Virus record (IMG/VR): IMGVR_UViG_3300044821_000021
Location: 1 to 40,166 of that record
Direction: 5' to 3' (one strand)
DNA from: a virus
DNA length: 40,166 bases
Shown piece after piece: positions 1 to 6,409 of the stretch. The translations under genes were made by a program, and so were the position numbers. Numbering within the stretch: the first letter of the stretch is position 1; each line of letters begins with the position of its first letter. The notes beneath the pieces are model-generated. The model made no database searches. It was not told where the DNA came from and worked only from the letters and a program-made list of their open reading frames with translations.

Positions 1-127
1 AAGACGCGTTTAAAGAAGATGGAAAAGTCTAGTGAACAGATAAAGAAGGTTGAGGAATTTAATTCATTGAGTAGAGAGATGCATCATCTTGAAACGGCTA
101 TAGATATGTTGAAGTGTGTGAATAGAT
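1..127. repeat. Left copy of 127-base end repeat (circular closure)
   Basis: Bases 1-127 are identical to 40040-40166. The same reading frame crosses both copies, so joining them restores one intact gene. The exact length of 127 matches the maximum k-mer of a widely used assembler. This favours assembly overlap of a circular or circularly permuted molecule over a biological terminal repeat. Confidence 0.95.
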
Positions 128-147
128 TACTGTACCCACACAAGTGA
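1..147 (+). CDS. Hypothetical protein, C-terminal part (gene crosses the circular join)
   Basis: This is the 3' part of a 67-residue gene whose start codon is at 39983. Codon 20 of that gene is base 40040, which equals base 1 here, and the frame runs without interruption to TGA at 145-147. The product is a short, charged, probably helical or coiled-coil protein ending in RLLYPHK. It is coupled by an ATGA overlap to the preceding 52-residue gene. No family recognised. Confidence 0.8.
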   Translation, partial: KTRLKKMEKSSEQIKKVEEFNSLSREMHHLETAIDMLKCVNRLLYPHK

Positions 148-245
148 GTTGTCTGGTTTTTTCGTACAACTGAAATTTCCCTTTTCAAAAATAACTTTGC
201 CATCTACTATGCGGAAAGATTAAAACATTTATTATAGGTATACCG

Positions 246-593
246 ATGTCACATATAGACCACGAGTCATATTGGCGAGAACGGTTAAGTGAAAAGAATA
301 TATTGTTGCGTAAGATGATACGCGAAGCGGCGATAGAAGAACAAAAGTATTATGAAGGCTTTAACGTTGGAAGGGAAAGACATATGTTTAAGGATGAGAT
401 ACAAGATGTGCATAACGTGTATGTAAATGCATTGAACGAGATAGATGAAGAGTTAGAAAGTGTTCAGCCTGTGCTTTTGAACTATATGAAGGACTTCATA
501 AAGCTGCACGAGAATAGAGAGATATTCGTTGAGAAGTTAGAGACATTGAAGTGTAAGTTATCCTCAAAGGAGAAAGATAAATGCTGTACTTGA
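246..593 (+). CDS. Hypothetical charged helical protein
   Basis: The 115-residue product is rich in Glu, Lys and Arg and lacks hydrophobic stretches. It looks largely alpha-helical, possibly coiled-coil in its second half. A weak AGG lies about 8 bases before ATG 246. It follows a 98-base gap and leads a tightly overlapping rightward run: its end overlaps the next gene at 581 by 13 bases. No family recognised. Confidence 0.7.
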   Translation: MSHIDHESYWRERLSEKNILLRKMIREAAIEEQKYYEGFNVGRERHMFKDEIQDVHNVYVNALNEIDEELESVQPVLLNYMKDFIKLHENREIFVEKLETLKCKLSSKEKDKCCT

Positions 594-787
594 TGCTTTT
601 TCCTCAACATAACATCAGTGGAATGATAACAAACAACTTCCATGCAGAATTTACCAATGACATTCATAGAGTTTATGAGTCTTTGCTTAAAGAAGGAGTT
701 GTTGTCTATAAACTGGATAGACTGACACAAATTACAGACGTAGAGATGAACTATAAAGAGATCGTCAAGGAGATGACAGATGAGTGA
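581..787 (+). CDS. Hypothetical protein (68 aa)
   Basis: ATG 581 follows a good AAAGGAG ribosome site 8 bases upstream, inside the end of the previous gene. The product begins MLYLMLFPQH and resembles a small mixed alpha/beta soluble protein. It overlaps the next gene by 8 bases. No family recognised. Confidence 0.65.
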   Translation: MLYLMLFPQHNISGMITNNFHAEFTNDIHRVYESLLKEGVVVYKLDRLTQITDVEMNYKEIVKEMTDE

Positions 788-995
788 ACAACAAGAGAAG
801 CCTAAGCAGTATTTAGTAATGGTAGACATGATTGGTTTATCATGCATGGCAAAGCTGATGCCTGGATTACAATTCGTAGAGGTAGAGGGAATGTCTATAC
901 CTGATAACAAGAATCATCAACTTCTAGTCACTCCAATGCCTAATCAGAAGGTGGAAGAGATTGTGCAGCCTTCAGAAGAGCCAATGGTGGCTTAA
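780..995 (+). CDS. Hypothetical protein (71 aa)
   Basis: ATG 780 sits within the end of the upstream gene (8-base overlap), and its TAA at 993-995 overlaps the next start as TAATG. These are signs of translational coupling. The sequence has a short hydrophobic core region and an acidic, proline-containing tail. No domain recognised. Confidence 0.65.
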   Translation: MSEQQEKPKQYLVMVDMIGLSCMAKLMPGLQFVEVEGMSIPDNKNHQLLVTPMPNQKVEEIVQPSEEPMVA

Positions 996-1207
996 TGAGA
1001 AAAGCAATTGAATACTACTTGGCTGACCAGTCTCAAGTAGAACCCTTTGGTAAGTGGGCTTTTGGGGATGGTTATGAAGAGTTGGATCACTCTCTAAAGT
1101 TCATGGAGAAGTGGAATGAACTACACGGAGATGATCTTACCTTAAAACCAGATGGTATGATTAGTAAAGACATACCAAAGATGATTGCGTTATGGACGAA
1201 AACATGA
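995..1207 (+). CDS. Hypothetical protein (70 aa)
   Basis: Begins at the ATG sharing one base with the previous stop codon. The product is soluble, rich in Trp, Asp and Lys, begins MRKAIEYYL, and is probably a small alpha-helical domain. The next membrane-protein gene starts in its last codons. No family recognised. Confidence 0.65.
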   Translation: MRKAIEYYLADQSQVEPFGKWAFGDGYEELDHSLKFMEKWNELHGDDLTLKPDGMISKDIPKMIALWTKT

Positions 1208-1401
1208 AAGGATTTCGGGTGTCGCTGCCTATGCCACCAATAATAATATCGATGATTCTTAACTTTATTCAGCTGTGTGTGGCGATACTCTTTTTATCTG
1301 TCTGGATGACTGTTCTCTTGGTCGTTCTAGGTATTATCAGACTAATATGTATGGTATGTGCCTTTGGAAGTGCTAAGGTGACTAAAAGGGAGGATGTGTG
1401 A
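1204..1401 (+). CDS. Small two-helix membrane protein
   Basis: The 65-residue protein has two strongly hydrophobic segments (about residues 12-33 and 36-55) and a short basic/acidic tail, TKREDV. I prefer ATG 1204 because it forms an ATGA overlap with the previous stop, as elsewhere in this operon; an in-frame ATG at 1192 would add four residues. Size and topology fit a class II holin, but many small phage membrane proteins look the same and no lysis enzyme is nearby. Function unproven. Confidence 0.65.
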   Translation: MKGFRVSLPMPPIIISMILNFIQLCVAILFLSVWMTVLLVVLGIIRLICMVCAFGSAKVTKREDV

Positions 1402-1598
1402 AGATAACAAAGATAGCAGAACTCAATCGTCAGATTAAGAGGTTGATCGTAGAAGATAAAGTTAAGGATTATCCCGTAGAGTACGAGTTCAATCAAGGTA
1501 TGGAGTTTCCGAACTACAGAATCATAGTAGAGAAAGTGGATAGTGATTTCTATATAGACTCTAAGGGAACCAAGTGGATTAGGGAGCAGAATGAGTAA
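1398..1598 (+). CDS. Hypothetical protein (66 aa), GTG start
   Basis: The likely start is GTG 1398, overlapping the upstream TGA as GTGA. The product is charged, with a short basic N-terminal helix and a beta-rich C-terminal half. It overlaps the RNA ligase start by 8 bases, placing it in the same coupled operon. No family recognised. Confidence 0.6.
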   Translation: MKITKIAELNRQIKRLIVEDKVKDYPVEYEFNQGMEFPNYRIIVEKVDSDFYIDSKGTKWIREQNE

Positions 1599-2568
1599 GG
1601 GTGGTTTAGTATACATTGGTAAAGTCATAGATATTCAGCCCATACAGGGAGCAGACTTCATCGCTTCGGCAACCGTGGTTTGTGGAGAAGGGGGGAAGTG
1701 GAGAGGTATTGTTAGGAAATCTGACTTCTCTACAGGAGATATATGTACTGTATTTCTTCCTGATGCCTTAATTCCCGAAAGAGAAGACATGTCCTTTATG
1801 AAATCCAGTAACTGGCGTGTAAAGATGCGCAGATTTAGAGGTGCACCCAGTGAAGTAGTAATTATGCCATGCATATTGAGTTCTGAGTTAACGATGGTTG
1901 GTTCAGATGTTACCCCTCTTTATGGAGTAACTAAGTATCATAAGCCTGTGCCTGCTCATCTTCAAGGAAAAATGGTGGGTGAATTCCCTGGTTTTATCCC
2001 TAAGACAGACGAACCTAACTATCAAAACGCAGAAGGTCAAGAATACTTAGACAAACTTCATGGAAATGCTTACTACATCACTGAAAAGTGCGATGGCTCC
2101 TCTACTACGGCATTCAGATACAAGGGTAAATTCGGGGTTTGTAGTCGAAATTGGGAGTTAGAGAGAGATGAGAATAACGGTTATTGGCAGACGGCAATAA
2201 AATATGACTTAGAGACTAAACTTCCTGAAGGATATGCGCTACAATGGGAGACTTGTGGGCCTGGAATACAATCTAATCCGATGGGACTGTCAGAAATATC
2301 AGCTTTTGCCTTCAGTGGATATAAAATAGACGAACATCGATATTTAGAGATGAATGAGTTTTGGAGTTTGATAGATGAATTAGGCTTTCCAACATGCAAA
2401 TTGCTTGATGTAGGAATAGATTTCGATAAAACAAATGTCAATTTGCTTGGTGAAGGGATTTATGACAATGGAAAACAGAGAGAAGGTGTAGTCGTACGCT
2501 CTCAAGAGAATGTTTTGGGTGGAAAGCCGATTAGCTTTAAGGTTATTAATCTAAACTATGAGAAATAG
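1591..2568 (+). CDS. RNA ligase, Rnl5/DraRnl (DRB0094) type
   Basis: A 325-residue nucleotidyltransferase-type RNA ligase. Visible motifs: adenylation lysine K166 in EKCDGSS (motif I), SRNWEL at 185-190, LQWETCGPGIQ around 218-228 (motif IIIa), REGVVVRS at 297-304 (motif IV) and SFKVIN with K317 (motif V). The N-terminal 100 residues match the OB-type module that distinguishes the Deinococcus ligase group (PIQGAD..., then VRKSDFSTGD). In that family the enzyme seals nicks with a 3'-OH/5'-phosphate using ATP, so RNA repair is the expected role. All core motifs are present, so the enzyme should be active. It starts within the previous gene by an 8-base overlap. Confidence 0.9.
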   Translation: MSKGGLVYIGKVIDIQPIQGADFIASATVVCGEGGKWRGIVRKSDFSTGDICTVFLPDALIPEREDMSFMKSSNWRVKMRRFRGAPSEVVIMPCILSSELTMVGSDVTPLYGVTKYHKPVPAHLQGKMVGEFPGFIPKTDEPNYQNAEGQEYLDKLHGNAYYITEKCDGSSTTAFRYKGKFGVCSRNWELERDENNGYWQTAIKYDLETKLPEGYALQWETCGPGIQSNPMGLSEISAFAFSGYKIDEHRYLEMNEFWSLIDELGFPTCKLLDVGIDFDKTNVNLLGEGIYDNGKQREGVVVRSQENVLGGKPISFKVINLNYEK

Positions 2569-2820
2569 ATGAATGAAACAGACCAATGTGCTTTTGAGAA
2601 AAAAGTAATAGCTAATGATGAAGTTTATGGGGATTTCCATAGTTATATTCGCGTTTTTAGTGCTTTAATTTCATGTATGAAAGAAACAAATAAACTACAT
2701 GAAAGAAGTTGTGAGTTCTTTCGTCTTACATTTAGACCAAGTAATATATCTGATAATTCTGGCATGAGCCCATTTGTTTTTGAGATGCGTTGGGGTAATA
2801 AAAGTGAAGGTGATAAATGA
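2569..2820 (+). CDS. Hypothetical protein (83 aa)
   Basis: ATG follows the ligase TAG directly, with no spacer and no clear ribosome site, so translation is probably coupled to the ligase. The product is soluble with several aromatic residues and a polar tail. The next small gene begins inside its stop (ATGA). No family recognised. Confidence 0.6.
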   Translation: MNETDQCAFEKKVIANDEVYGDFHSYIRVFSALISCMKETNKLHERSCEFFRLTFRPSNISDNSGMSPFVFEMRWGNKSEGDK

Positions 2821-2987
2821 GTGACATATCTGAAACTATTAATAAAAATTGTAGAGAAATACTTTTAGCATCATTTGAAGTTGTTTTATCTGAAGATTCT
2901 AAAGATGCTGAATTCAGCTTAGCTGTAAACTCAATTAATACCGTGTTAGAATATCTTATTTCTAAAAGGAAAGATGATGAGCGGTGA
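2817..2987 (+). CDS. Small hypothetical protein (56 aa)
   Basis: Starts at ATG 2817, overlapping the previous TGA as ATGA, and runs 56 codons to TGA at 2985-2987. The product begins MSDISETINKN and alternates polar and hydrophobic residues like a helical protein. It fills the otherwise empty space between its neighbours and overlaps the next gene by 14 bases, matching the pattern of this operon. No family recognised. Confidence 0.65.
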   Translation: MSDISETINKNCREILLASFEVVLSEDSKDAEFSLAVNSINTVLEYLISKRKDDER

Positions 2988-3213
2988 ATGTGATAAGTGT
3001 TCAGAGCATACTCAAGACTGTAAATGTAATAACAATCTCCCAGATCGCATGATTAATGCAGTGATAAGGCTTGGTAGGGCTCAGCAATACCTAGATGTTT
3101 TGCTAAAGTCAGATGTATTCAAGGGTGCGCAGCCAACAAGAGATAGAGTGGCGTGTTTGAATGATAATATGTGGTTCTTAATGAACATTCTTAGAGGTAA
3201 TGATGAGAGTTGA
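2974..3213 (+). CDS. Small protein with Cys-rich N-terminus
   Basis: The 79-residue product has a cysteine cluster near the start (CDKCSEH...CKC, about residues 6-18) that could bind zinc, followed by a helical region. A good AAAGGAAAG ribosome site precedes tandem ATGs at 2974 and 2977; the second is better spaced. It overlaps the next gene by 14 bases. No family recognised. Confidence 0.65.
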   Translation: MMSGECDKCSEHTQDCKCNNNLPDRMINAVIRLGRAQQYLDVLLKSDVFKGAQPTRDRVACLNDNMWFLMNILRGNDES

Positions 3214-3514
3214 TATACCAATGCTGAACTACTTTCTAGAAGTTCCTGGAATGAATGATGAGGTGAAGGTTTGGGCTCAGATGTTCTTCGATGATGGTAG
3301 TGTTACTCAAGGGAAATACATCTCAAGGAGTACTTACGATAAAGAAGAATATATAAGACGAATAGCCACCGAGTTTCTTACCGAAACCCAGAGAGAAGAA
3401 GGTGTTCTTTTCATCTGGGGTGCTGGTAGAGTCTACGCAAAGAAGTGTAAATTACTTCTTTTTAGAAGAGGACCCTTTAAGGGGAGTAAGACTCTTAGGC
3501 TTCGCAATCTTTGA
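3200..3514 (+). CDS. Hypothetical protein (104 aa), C-terminus antisense to a small gene
   Basis: Tandem ATGs at 3200 and 3203 follow GAGG; the second is better spaced. Residues 1-84 look like a folded soluble domain. Residues 85-104 are basic and lie entirely opposite the minus-strand gene 3452-3619, so they may be an extension acquired after loss of an earlier stop. It is the last gene of the rightward operon that began at 39828. No family recognised. Confidence 0.65.
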   Translation: MMRVDIPMLNYFLEVPGMNDEVKVWAQMFFDDGSVTQGKYISRSTYDKEEYIRRIATEFLTETQREEGVLFIWGAGRVYAKKCKLLLFRRGPFKGSKTLRLRNL

Positions 3515-3619
3515 TTGCTTCTGTCCATCACTATAAGATGCTAAGATGCCAACACTCTTGGCAGGCTTAGGGGATATACGGATACTTTTTTCATTTAACG
3601 CTTTCATTGATTTGGCCAT
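3452..3619 (-). CDS. Small lysine-rich protein (55 aa)
   Basis: Read leftward from ATG 3619, which follows an excellent AAGGAG site, the frame stays open for 55 codons to TAA at 3452. The product starts MAKSMKALNEK and ends SSKKK. It is very basic, with Ser, Pro and Gly but no membrane segment. The last 63 bases overlap the end of the plus-strand gene 3200-3514 tail to tail. Basic composition suggests nucleic-acid binding, but this is inference only. Confidence 0.7.
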   Translation of the reverse strand: MAKSMKALNEKSIRISPKPAKSVGILASYSDGQKQSKIAKPKSLTPLKGSSSKKK

Positions 3620-3630
3620 AACAAAACTCC

Positions 3631-3659
3631 TTGTTTTTCTTACCTTTTCTCAGTAAGAT
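3631..3659 (+). promoter_or_regulatory. Candidate sigma70-type promoter for the 3693 gene
   Basis: TTGTTT (3631-3636), a 17-base spacer and TAAGAT (3654-3659) match a housekeeping promoter moderately. The predicted start near 3666 coincides with a TGTAAAG element at 3667 that recurs before the 6014 gene. The region separates divergent genes. Confidence 0.35.
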
Positions 3660-3692
3660 GAATTTATGTAAAGTATTTATTTAGGAATCGTT

Positions 3693-4148
3693 ATGAGTGG
3701 CCCAAATCCACAAGATCCGTTGAGTCCTCTATATGATTTTATAGATGAACAACCAGCGGATGAATTTCCTCAAACCCCAGACTCATCATTAAGTCACTTT
3801 ACGTATCGTCAGTTTACCCCAGAAGCAATTACTGCGGCTTTGCCTATAGTAGTAACAAAAACAGGGCATGGTTTACAAAATGGACAAGCTGTTCGTGCAA
3901 TTCAATTTATTAGTGTTCCCTTGGCTAGTGCTACTGGCATGGAGCAACTTAACATGGGCTTGTTTTACGTCCAACAGGCCACTACTAACACTTTTCAGCT
4001 GTATAATGCTAGTGGTGTCCCTATTGATGGCCGTTCGTTCACTCCTTATGTACAAGGCGGTCAGTTCGTTGTGAATGGTCCTCAGATTCTATGTGTTAAT
4101 CCTTCTCACTTCCCTCCTCCAGGCATTCCAATCTTTCCTCCAGTGTAA
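3693..4148 (+). CDS. Virion-associated protein with E1-FCCH-like beta domain
   Basis: The 151-residue product has a Pro/Asp-rich N-terminal arm (1-50), then a domain at about 52-125 with the pattern GHGLQNGQ...GMEQLN...FYV...TFQLYN...FTPYVQGG. This is the beta domain common in phage structural proteins and similar in layout to the one in the capsid-associated protein at 12262. An AGGA site lies 7 bases before ATG. It sits away from the morphogenesis cluster with its own promoter, flanked by minus-strand genes, like a separately acquired cargo gene. Its exact place in the virion is unknown. Confidence 0.65.
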   Translation: MSGPNPQDPLSPLYDFIDEQPADEFPQTPDSSLSHFTYRQFTPEAITAALPIVVTKTGHGLQNGQAVRAIQFISVPLASATGMEQLNMGLFYVQQATTNTFQLYNASGVPIDGRSFTPYVQGGQFVVNGPQILCVNPSHFPPPGIPIFPPV

Positions 4149-4263
4149 TTTCATCGCAGTTACAGACAACAAAAACATCAAAAGACACGCCGTCTTTTCT
4201 GTTCATTACGTAGTCGAAGTCTAGACATCCTTTACATAGGACATCAGGGCGTTGTTTGGTCAT
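4096..4263 (-). CDS. Small Cys-pair (zinc-ribbon-like) protein (55 aa)
   Basis: ATG at 4263 (leftward) follows GGAAGGA at 7-base spacing, and 55 codons run to TAA at 4096. The product carries CKGC at residues 10-13 and CNC at 34-36, a spacing compatible with a small zinc ribbon, then an acidic tail. It overlaps the Cys-rich gene upstream by 20 bases and the plus-strand 3693 gene by 53 bases at the 3' ends. Function unknown. Confidence 0.7.
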   Translation of the reverse strand: MTKQRPDVLCKGCLDFDYVMNRKDGVSFDVFVVCNCDEITLEERLECLEEGSEKD

Positions 4264-4474
4264 ATGTCATCCTTCCATTGGATAGCTTCCACGTTCTCTC
4301 TCTGTGATGTGTAGGTGTAGGTTCTGGTTGTGTAGTCGGTGTGCCTAATACAGCCACAGAAACAGAGTAAACGGCCTGTTGTGGTGGTGTTTTCTTCTTG
4401 CAGCATGGTAGACAACTGATTATCCATCTACATGGAGCGCACCAACAGCTTGTCTTGCAACACTCGGAAGACAT
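4244..4474 (-). CDS. Cysteine-rich small protein (76 aa)
   Basis: Reading leftward, AAAGGA stands about 6 bases before ATG 4474. The first 27 residues contain nine cysteines (pattern ECCKTSCWCAPC...SCLPCC) followed by KKK, then a Pro/Thr/Gln-rich, probably unstructured tail. The cysteines could bind metal or, if exported, form disulphides; the short hydrophobic WIISCLP segment is too weak to call a membrane helix. It lies over the end of the interrupted gene upstream. No family recognised. Confidence 0.6.
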   Translation of the reverse strand: MSSECCKTSCWCAPCRWIISCLPCCKKKTPPQQAVYSVSVAVLGTPTTQPEPTPTHHRERTWKLSNGRMTYDQTTP

Positions 4475-4617
4475 ATCTCATCCTTTTGTAAGGTAAACTC
4501 TTCTATTACATCCATATTCCATATACATCCACTTGAACAATCCCATCCGTAATACCATCTAGTTACTGGTTGTAATCTGCATCCCCATTGATATGGAGAA
4601 ATGATTATTCCGTCATA
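4420..4617 (-). pseudogene. Detached C-terminal part of the 4618-5004 gene after an in-frame TAA
   Basis: Directly after the TAA at 4618-4620, the same frame stays open for 65 codons without an ATG at its beginning. It encodes a distinctive conserved-looking block: YDGIIISPYQW, then WYYGWDCSSGCIWN. From memory, that block forms the C-terminus of a family whose N-terminal part is the adjacent 4618-5004 product. The first usable ATG is only after that block. So this is either a decaying gene, a stop-codon readthrough product, or a single-base error. The last ~18 codons also overlap the Cys-rich gene starting at 4474. Confidence 0.6.
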
Positions 4618-5004
4618 TTACTTCATTATATCTTCCCACTGCAACCAATAGATATATGGAGGTCTTGTTATGTCTTTCATGAATCGTCCAAAGTCAGATG
4701 GATCGTTTCCAGAGTATTGTAAACCAAAGTTAATTACTGCTTCTGGAGTGTATAGATAAGCTATTCTGGCAGTGTCTTTTATCTTAATATGATACTTGTA
4801 TTTAAGGCACTCTATTCTAAATTCTTCATGCTCACACCATGTTTTCCAGTTCTCATCTTCTTCGAAGTCTTCAACACTAAACCATAACCCATGTGGTTTT
4901 TGGAATACAAAACCGATCTTGTCTCTATGCAGATCATGAAAGTCTTTCTTTAGTTCAACGACTTCATTTGCAGAGTAGTGATAGAGTTTCTTAGGAAGCA
5001 TCAT
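4618..5004 (-). CDS. Conserved phage/viral protein, truncated by TAA before its C-terminal block
   Basis: The 128-residue product begins MMLPKKLYHYS and contains KPHGLWFSVEDFE (about 37-49), features of a conserved family of unknown function. The reading frame is stopped by TAA at 4618-4620, just before the family's YDGI...WDCSSGCIWN block, which continues in frame downstream. TAA ends many other genes here, so code reassignment is unlikely. It overlaps the preceding gene by 14 bases. Confidence 0.65.
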   Translation of the reverse strand: MMLPKKLYHYSANEVVELKKDFHDLHRDKIGFVFQKPHGLWFSVEDFEEDENWKTWCEHEEFRIECLKYKYHIKIKDTARIAYLYTPEAVINFGLQYSGNDPSDFGRFMKDITRPPYIYWLQWEDIMK

Positions 5005-5242
5005 TTACCTGTTTTATATCTAGTTTTGCAGAGATCCTGTAAATCTTTATCCATTTTAGGTTTTCATTGGCAGGATGGGATTTTCTAATAGCTTCTGGTA
5101 TTCTTCTTTGGCAAGTTTTTATTAACTGTTCACATGTATGGTCAAGTGGAAGTGAAGCAAAGAAATAGCTAGACCAACCACTGACTCCGAATGTAATAAC
5201 ACAGTCCAGTTCGGGTTTTTCAACGAAGATAGGTAGCTTCAT
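4991..5242 (-). CDS. Hypothetical protein (83 aa)
   Basis: Starts (leftward) at 5242, overlapping the metallophosphoesterase stop by 4 bases, so translation is probably coupled. The product begins MKLPIFVEKPE, has a Gly/Ser/aromatic stretch (GVSGWSSYFF) around residue 20, and a basic helical second half. No family recognised. Confidence 0.6.
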   Translation of the reverse strand: MKLPIFVEKPELDCVITFGVSGWSSYFFASLPLDHTCEQLIKTCQRRIPEAIRKSHPANENLKWIKIYRISAKLDIKQVNDAS

Positions 5243-5910
5243 AAGATTATCCGTATGGGTTTATTAACTGGGTTATATCTCTCATCCATGATTGATGCAT
5301 TTACAAGATGAATGCCATTGGCGTGTTTAGAGTGACCATAAGCTTCATGAATATGTCCTGTTACATGAAGTTTTAAATTAGGAACCATGGAAAGCATCCA
5401 CATCCATAGTAATGGACTTCCAACAGAAGGGCCAATAGAACCATCTAGGTTTTTAACCCAGTCATAGTTTCCAAAAGATGGTGAGTGGGTGATTAGAATG
5501 TTGGTATCAGTAGGAATCAACATCCACTTTTCAGAAAGCTCTTTCTCTGTGTCGAATGTGAAAGCTTTGCAATGCGGATTCATTCCTGGAAAGGTTTTTG
5601 TCCATGGAGAGCCCCATATCTTTAACCCTTCGAATTCTGTTCCAGAATCACACAAGTATGAGATATGACTTTTATCTCTTTTATCAGAAGATAAGAAAAA
5701 ACCTTTCATTGGAAGGAACGCATATCTTCCATCGTGATTCCCAGAAATCCAAACCACTTTTTTATAATCCTGTCTAAGAATCCAATCACAGAAAACTAGG
5801 TGCTCTTCTAATGTATCTCTCGCCGTCAAATCCCCTGCTACAATAAGTAAATCTCCACCATGTAAAGCGGGTTTACATCCATGTAAATCGCTTATGCAAT
5901 CGATAATCAT
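5239..5910 (-). CDS. Calcineurin-like metallophosphoesterase
   Basis: The 223-residue protein shows the metal-binding motifs in order: SDLHG near the N-terminus (D-x-H), GDLTARD (GD), SGNHDG (GNH), ITHSPS (H) and VTGHIHEAYG (GHxH). Members cleave phosphomonoesters or diesters with two metal ions; the substrate cannot be told from sequence. It is the first gene of a leftward set ending around 4096 and diverges from the 6014 gene. A TGTAAA-N5-TTTACA palindrome lies within its first codons (5861-5877) and may regulate it. Confidence 0.9.
   Translation of the reverse strand: MIIDCISDLHGCKPALHGGDLLIVAGDLTARDTLEEHLVFCDWILRQDYKKVVWISGNHDGRYAFLPMKGFFLSSDKRDKSHISYLCDSGTEFEGLKIWGSPWTKTFPGMNPHCKAFTFDTEKELSEKWMLIPTDTNILITHSPSFGNYDWVKNLDGSIGPSVGSPLLWMWMLSMVPNLKLHVTGHIHEAYGHSKHANGIHLVNASIMDERYNPVNKPIRIIL
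5861..5877. promoter_or_regulatory. Palindrome TGTAAA-N5-TTTACA (operator candidate 1)
   Basis: Arms TGTAAA and TTTACA flank GCGGG, with a further half-site GTAAATCGC at 5883-5891. Near-identical palindromes occur at 17677-17692 and 30008-30023. This copy is inside the beginning of the metallophosphoesterase gene, and coding constraint (a repeated Leu-His-Gly) could contribute. Confidence 0.4.
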
Positions 5911-5977
5911 GTAGGCATTTCTCCAATAGTATATCTCACTATATCAGACATAGCTATTAGGCGACATAAAAAATGCT

Positions 5978-6007
5978 TTGTAAAGTAATTATTTTAATCT
6001 GTATAAC
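5978..6007 (+). promoter_or_regulatory. Candidate promoter for the 6014 / terminase operon
   Basis: TTGTAA (5978-5983), an 18-base spacer and TATAAC (6002-6007) resemble a sigma70 promoter. The predicted start is at or within a few bases of ATG 6014, and no ribosome site precedes that ATG, so a leaderless message is possible. The -35 region overlaps TGTAAAGTA-ATTATTTT (5979-5995), matched at 3667-3682 in 15 of 16 bases. Confidence 0.35.
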
Positions 6008-6013
6008 ACGAGT

Positions 6014-6409
6014 ATGAGAGAAGAACTTGAAAAACAATTATTTGACGACTTCCCGTTGTTGTACGACAGGAAAGCTGACTACAGATCTTCATGCATGGGA
6101 TTTGGATTCGAGTGTGGAGACGGATGGTATGGGCTGATAAGAGAGCTGAGTGAAAAGCTATATCCTCTCGTAGTTGATATGCATTCTAGGCCTCAAGAAT
6201 ACGATATGTATCCTACAGCATCTCAAGTTAAAGAGAAGTTTGGTGAGCTAAGGTTTTATATGAACTGTGCTAGCGATGAGATGTATGACTTAATAAATCA
6301 TTATGAAGATGTAAGCGGAAAGGTGTGTGAAGTGTGTGGTTCTAACGGAGAGATAGACTACTCGGAGAAATGGTTGTCTTCAAGATGTGACCAACACAGG
6401 AAAGTATGA
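6014..6409 (+). CDS. Conserved phage protein with C-terminal zinc-ribbon-like motif
   Basis: The 131-residue protein contains GFECGDGWYGLIRELSEKL (about 30-48) and a KEKFGELRFY block, both typical of a small family widespread in phages whose function is unknown. It ends with CEVCG and a later Cys/His pair that can form a zinc ribbon. It overlaps terL by 4 bases and leads the packaging operon. The family match is from memory of its conserved blocks. Confidence 0.75.
   Translation: MREELEKQLFDDFPLLYDRKADYRSSCMGFGFECGDGWYGLIRELSEKLYPLVVDMHSRPQEYDMYPTASQVKEKFGELRFYMNCASDEMYDLINHYEDVSGKVCEVCGSNGEIDYSEKWLSSRCDQHRKV

Noticed and set aside
1-127. True direct terminal repeats of a linear T7-like genome
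   Set aside because: Length is exactly 127, the join restores a gene, and the repeat lies inside coding sequence; assembly overlap is more likely, though read data are needed.
482-910. 142-codon minus-strand frame opposite the small plus-strand genes
   Set aside because: Antisense to three coupled genes with ribosome sites; Cys/Ser/Phe-rich composition is typical of a reverse-complement shadow.
4420-5004. Alternative genetic code with TAA read as an amino acid
   Set aside because: TAA ends many other clear genes here, including the recombination and capsid-region genes, so genome-wide recoding is excluded.
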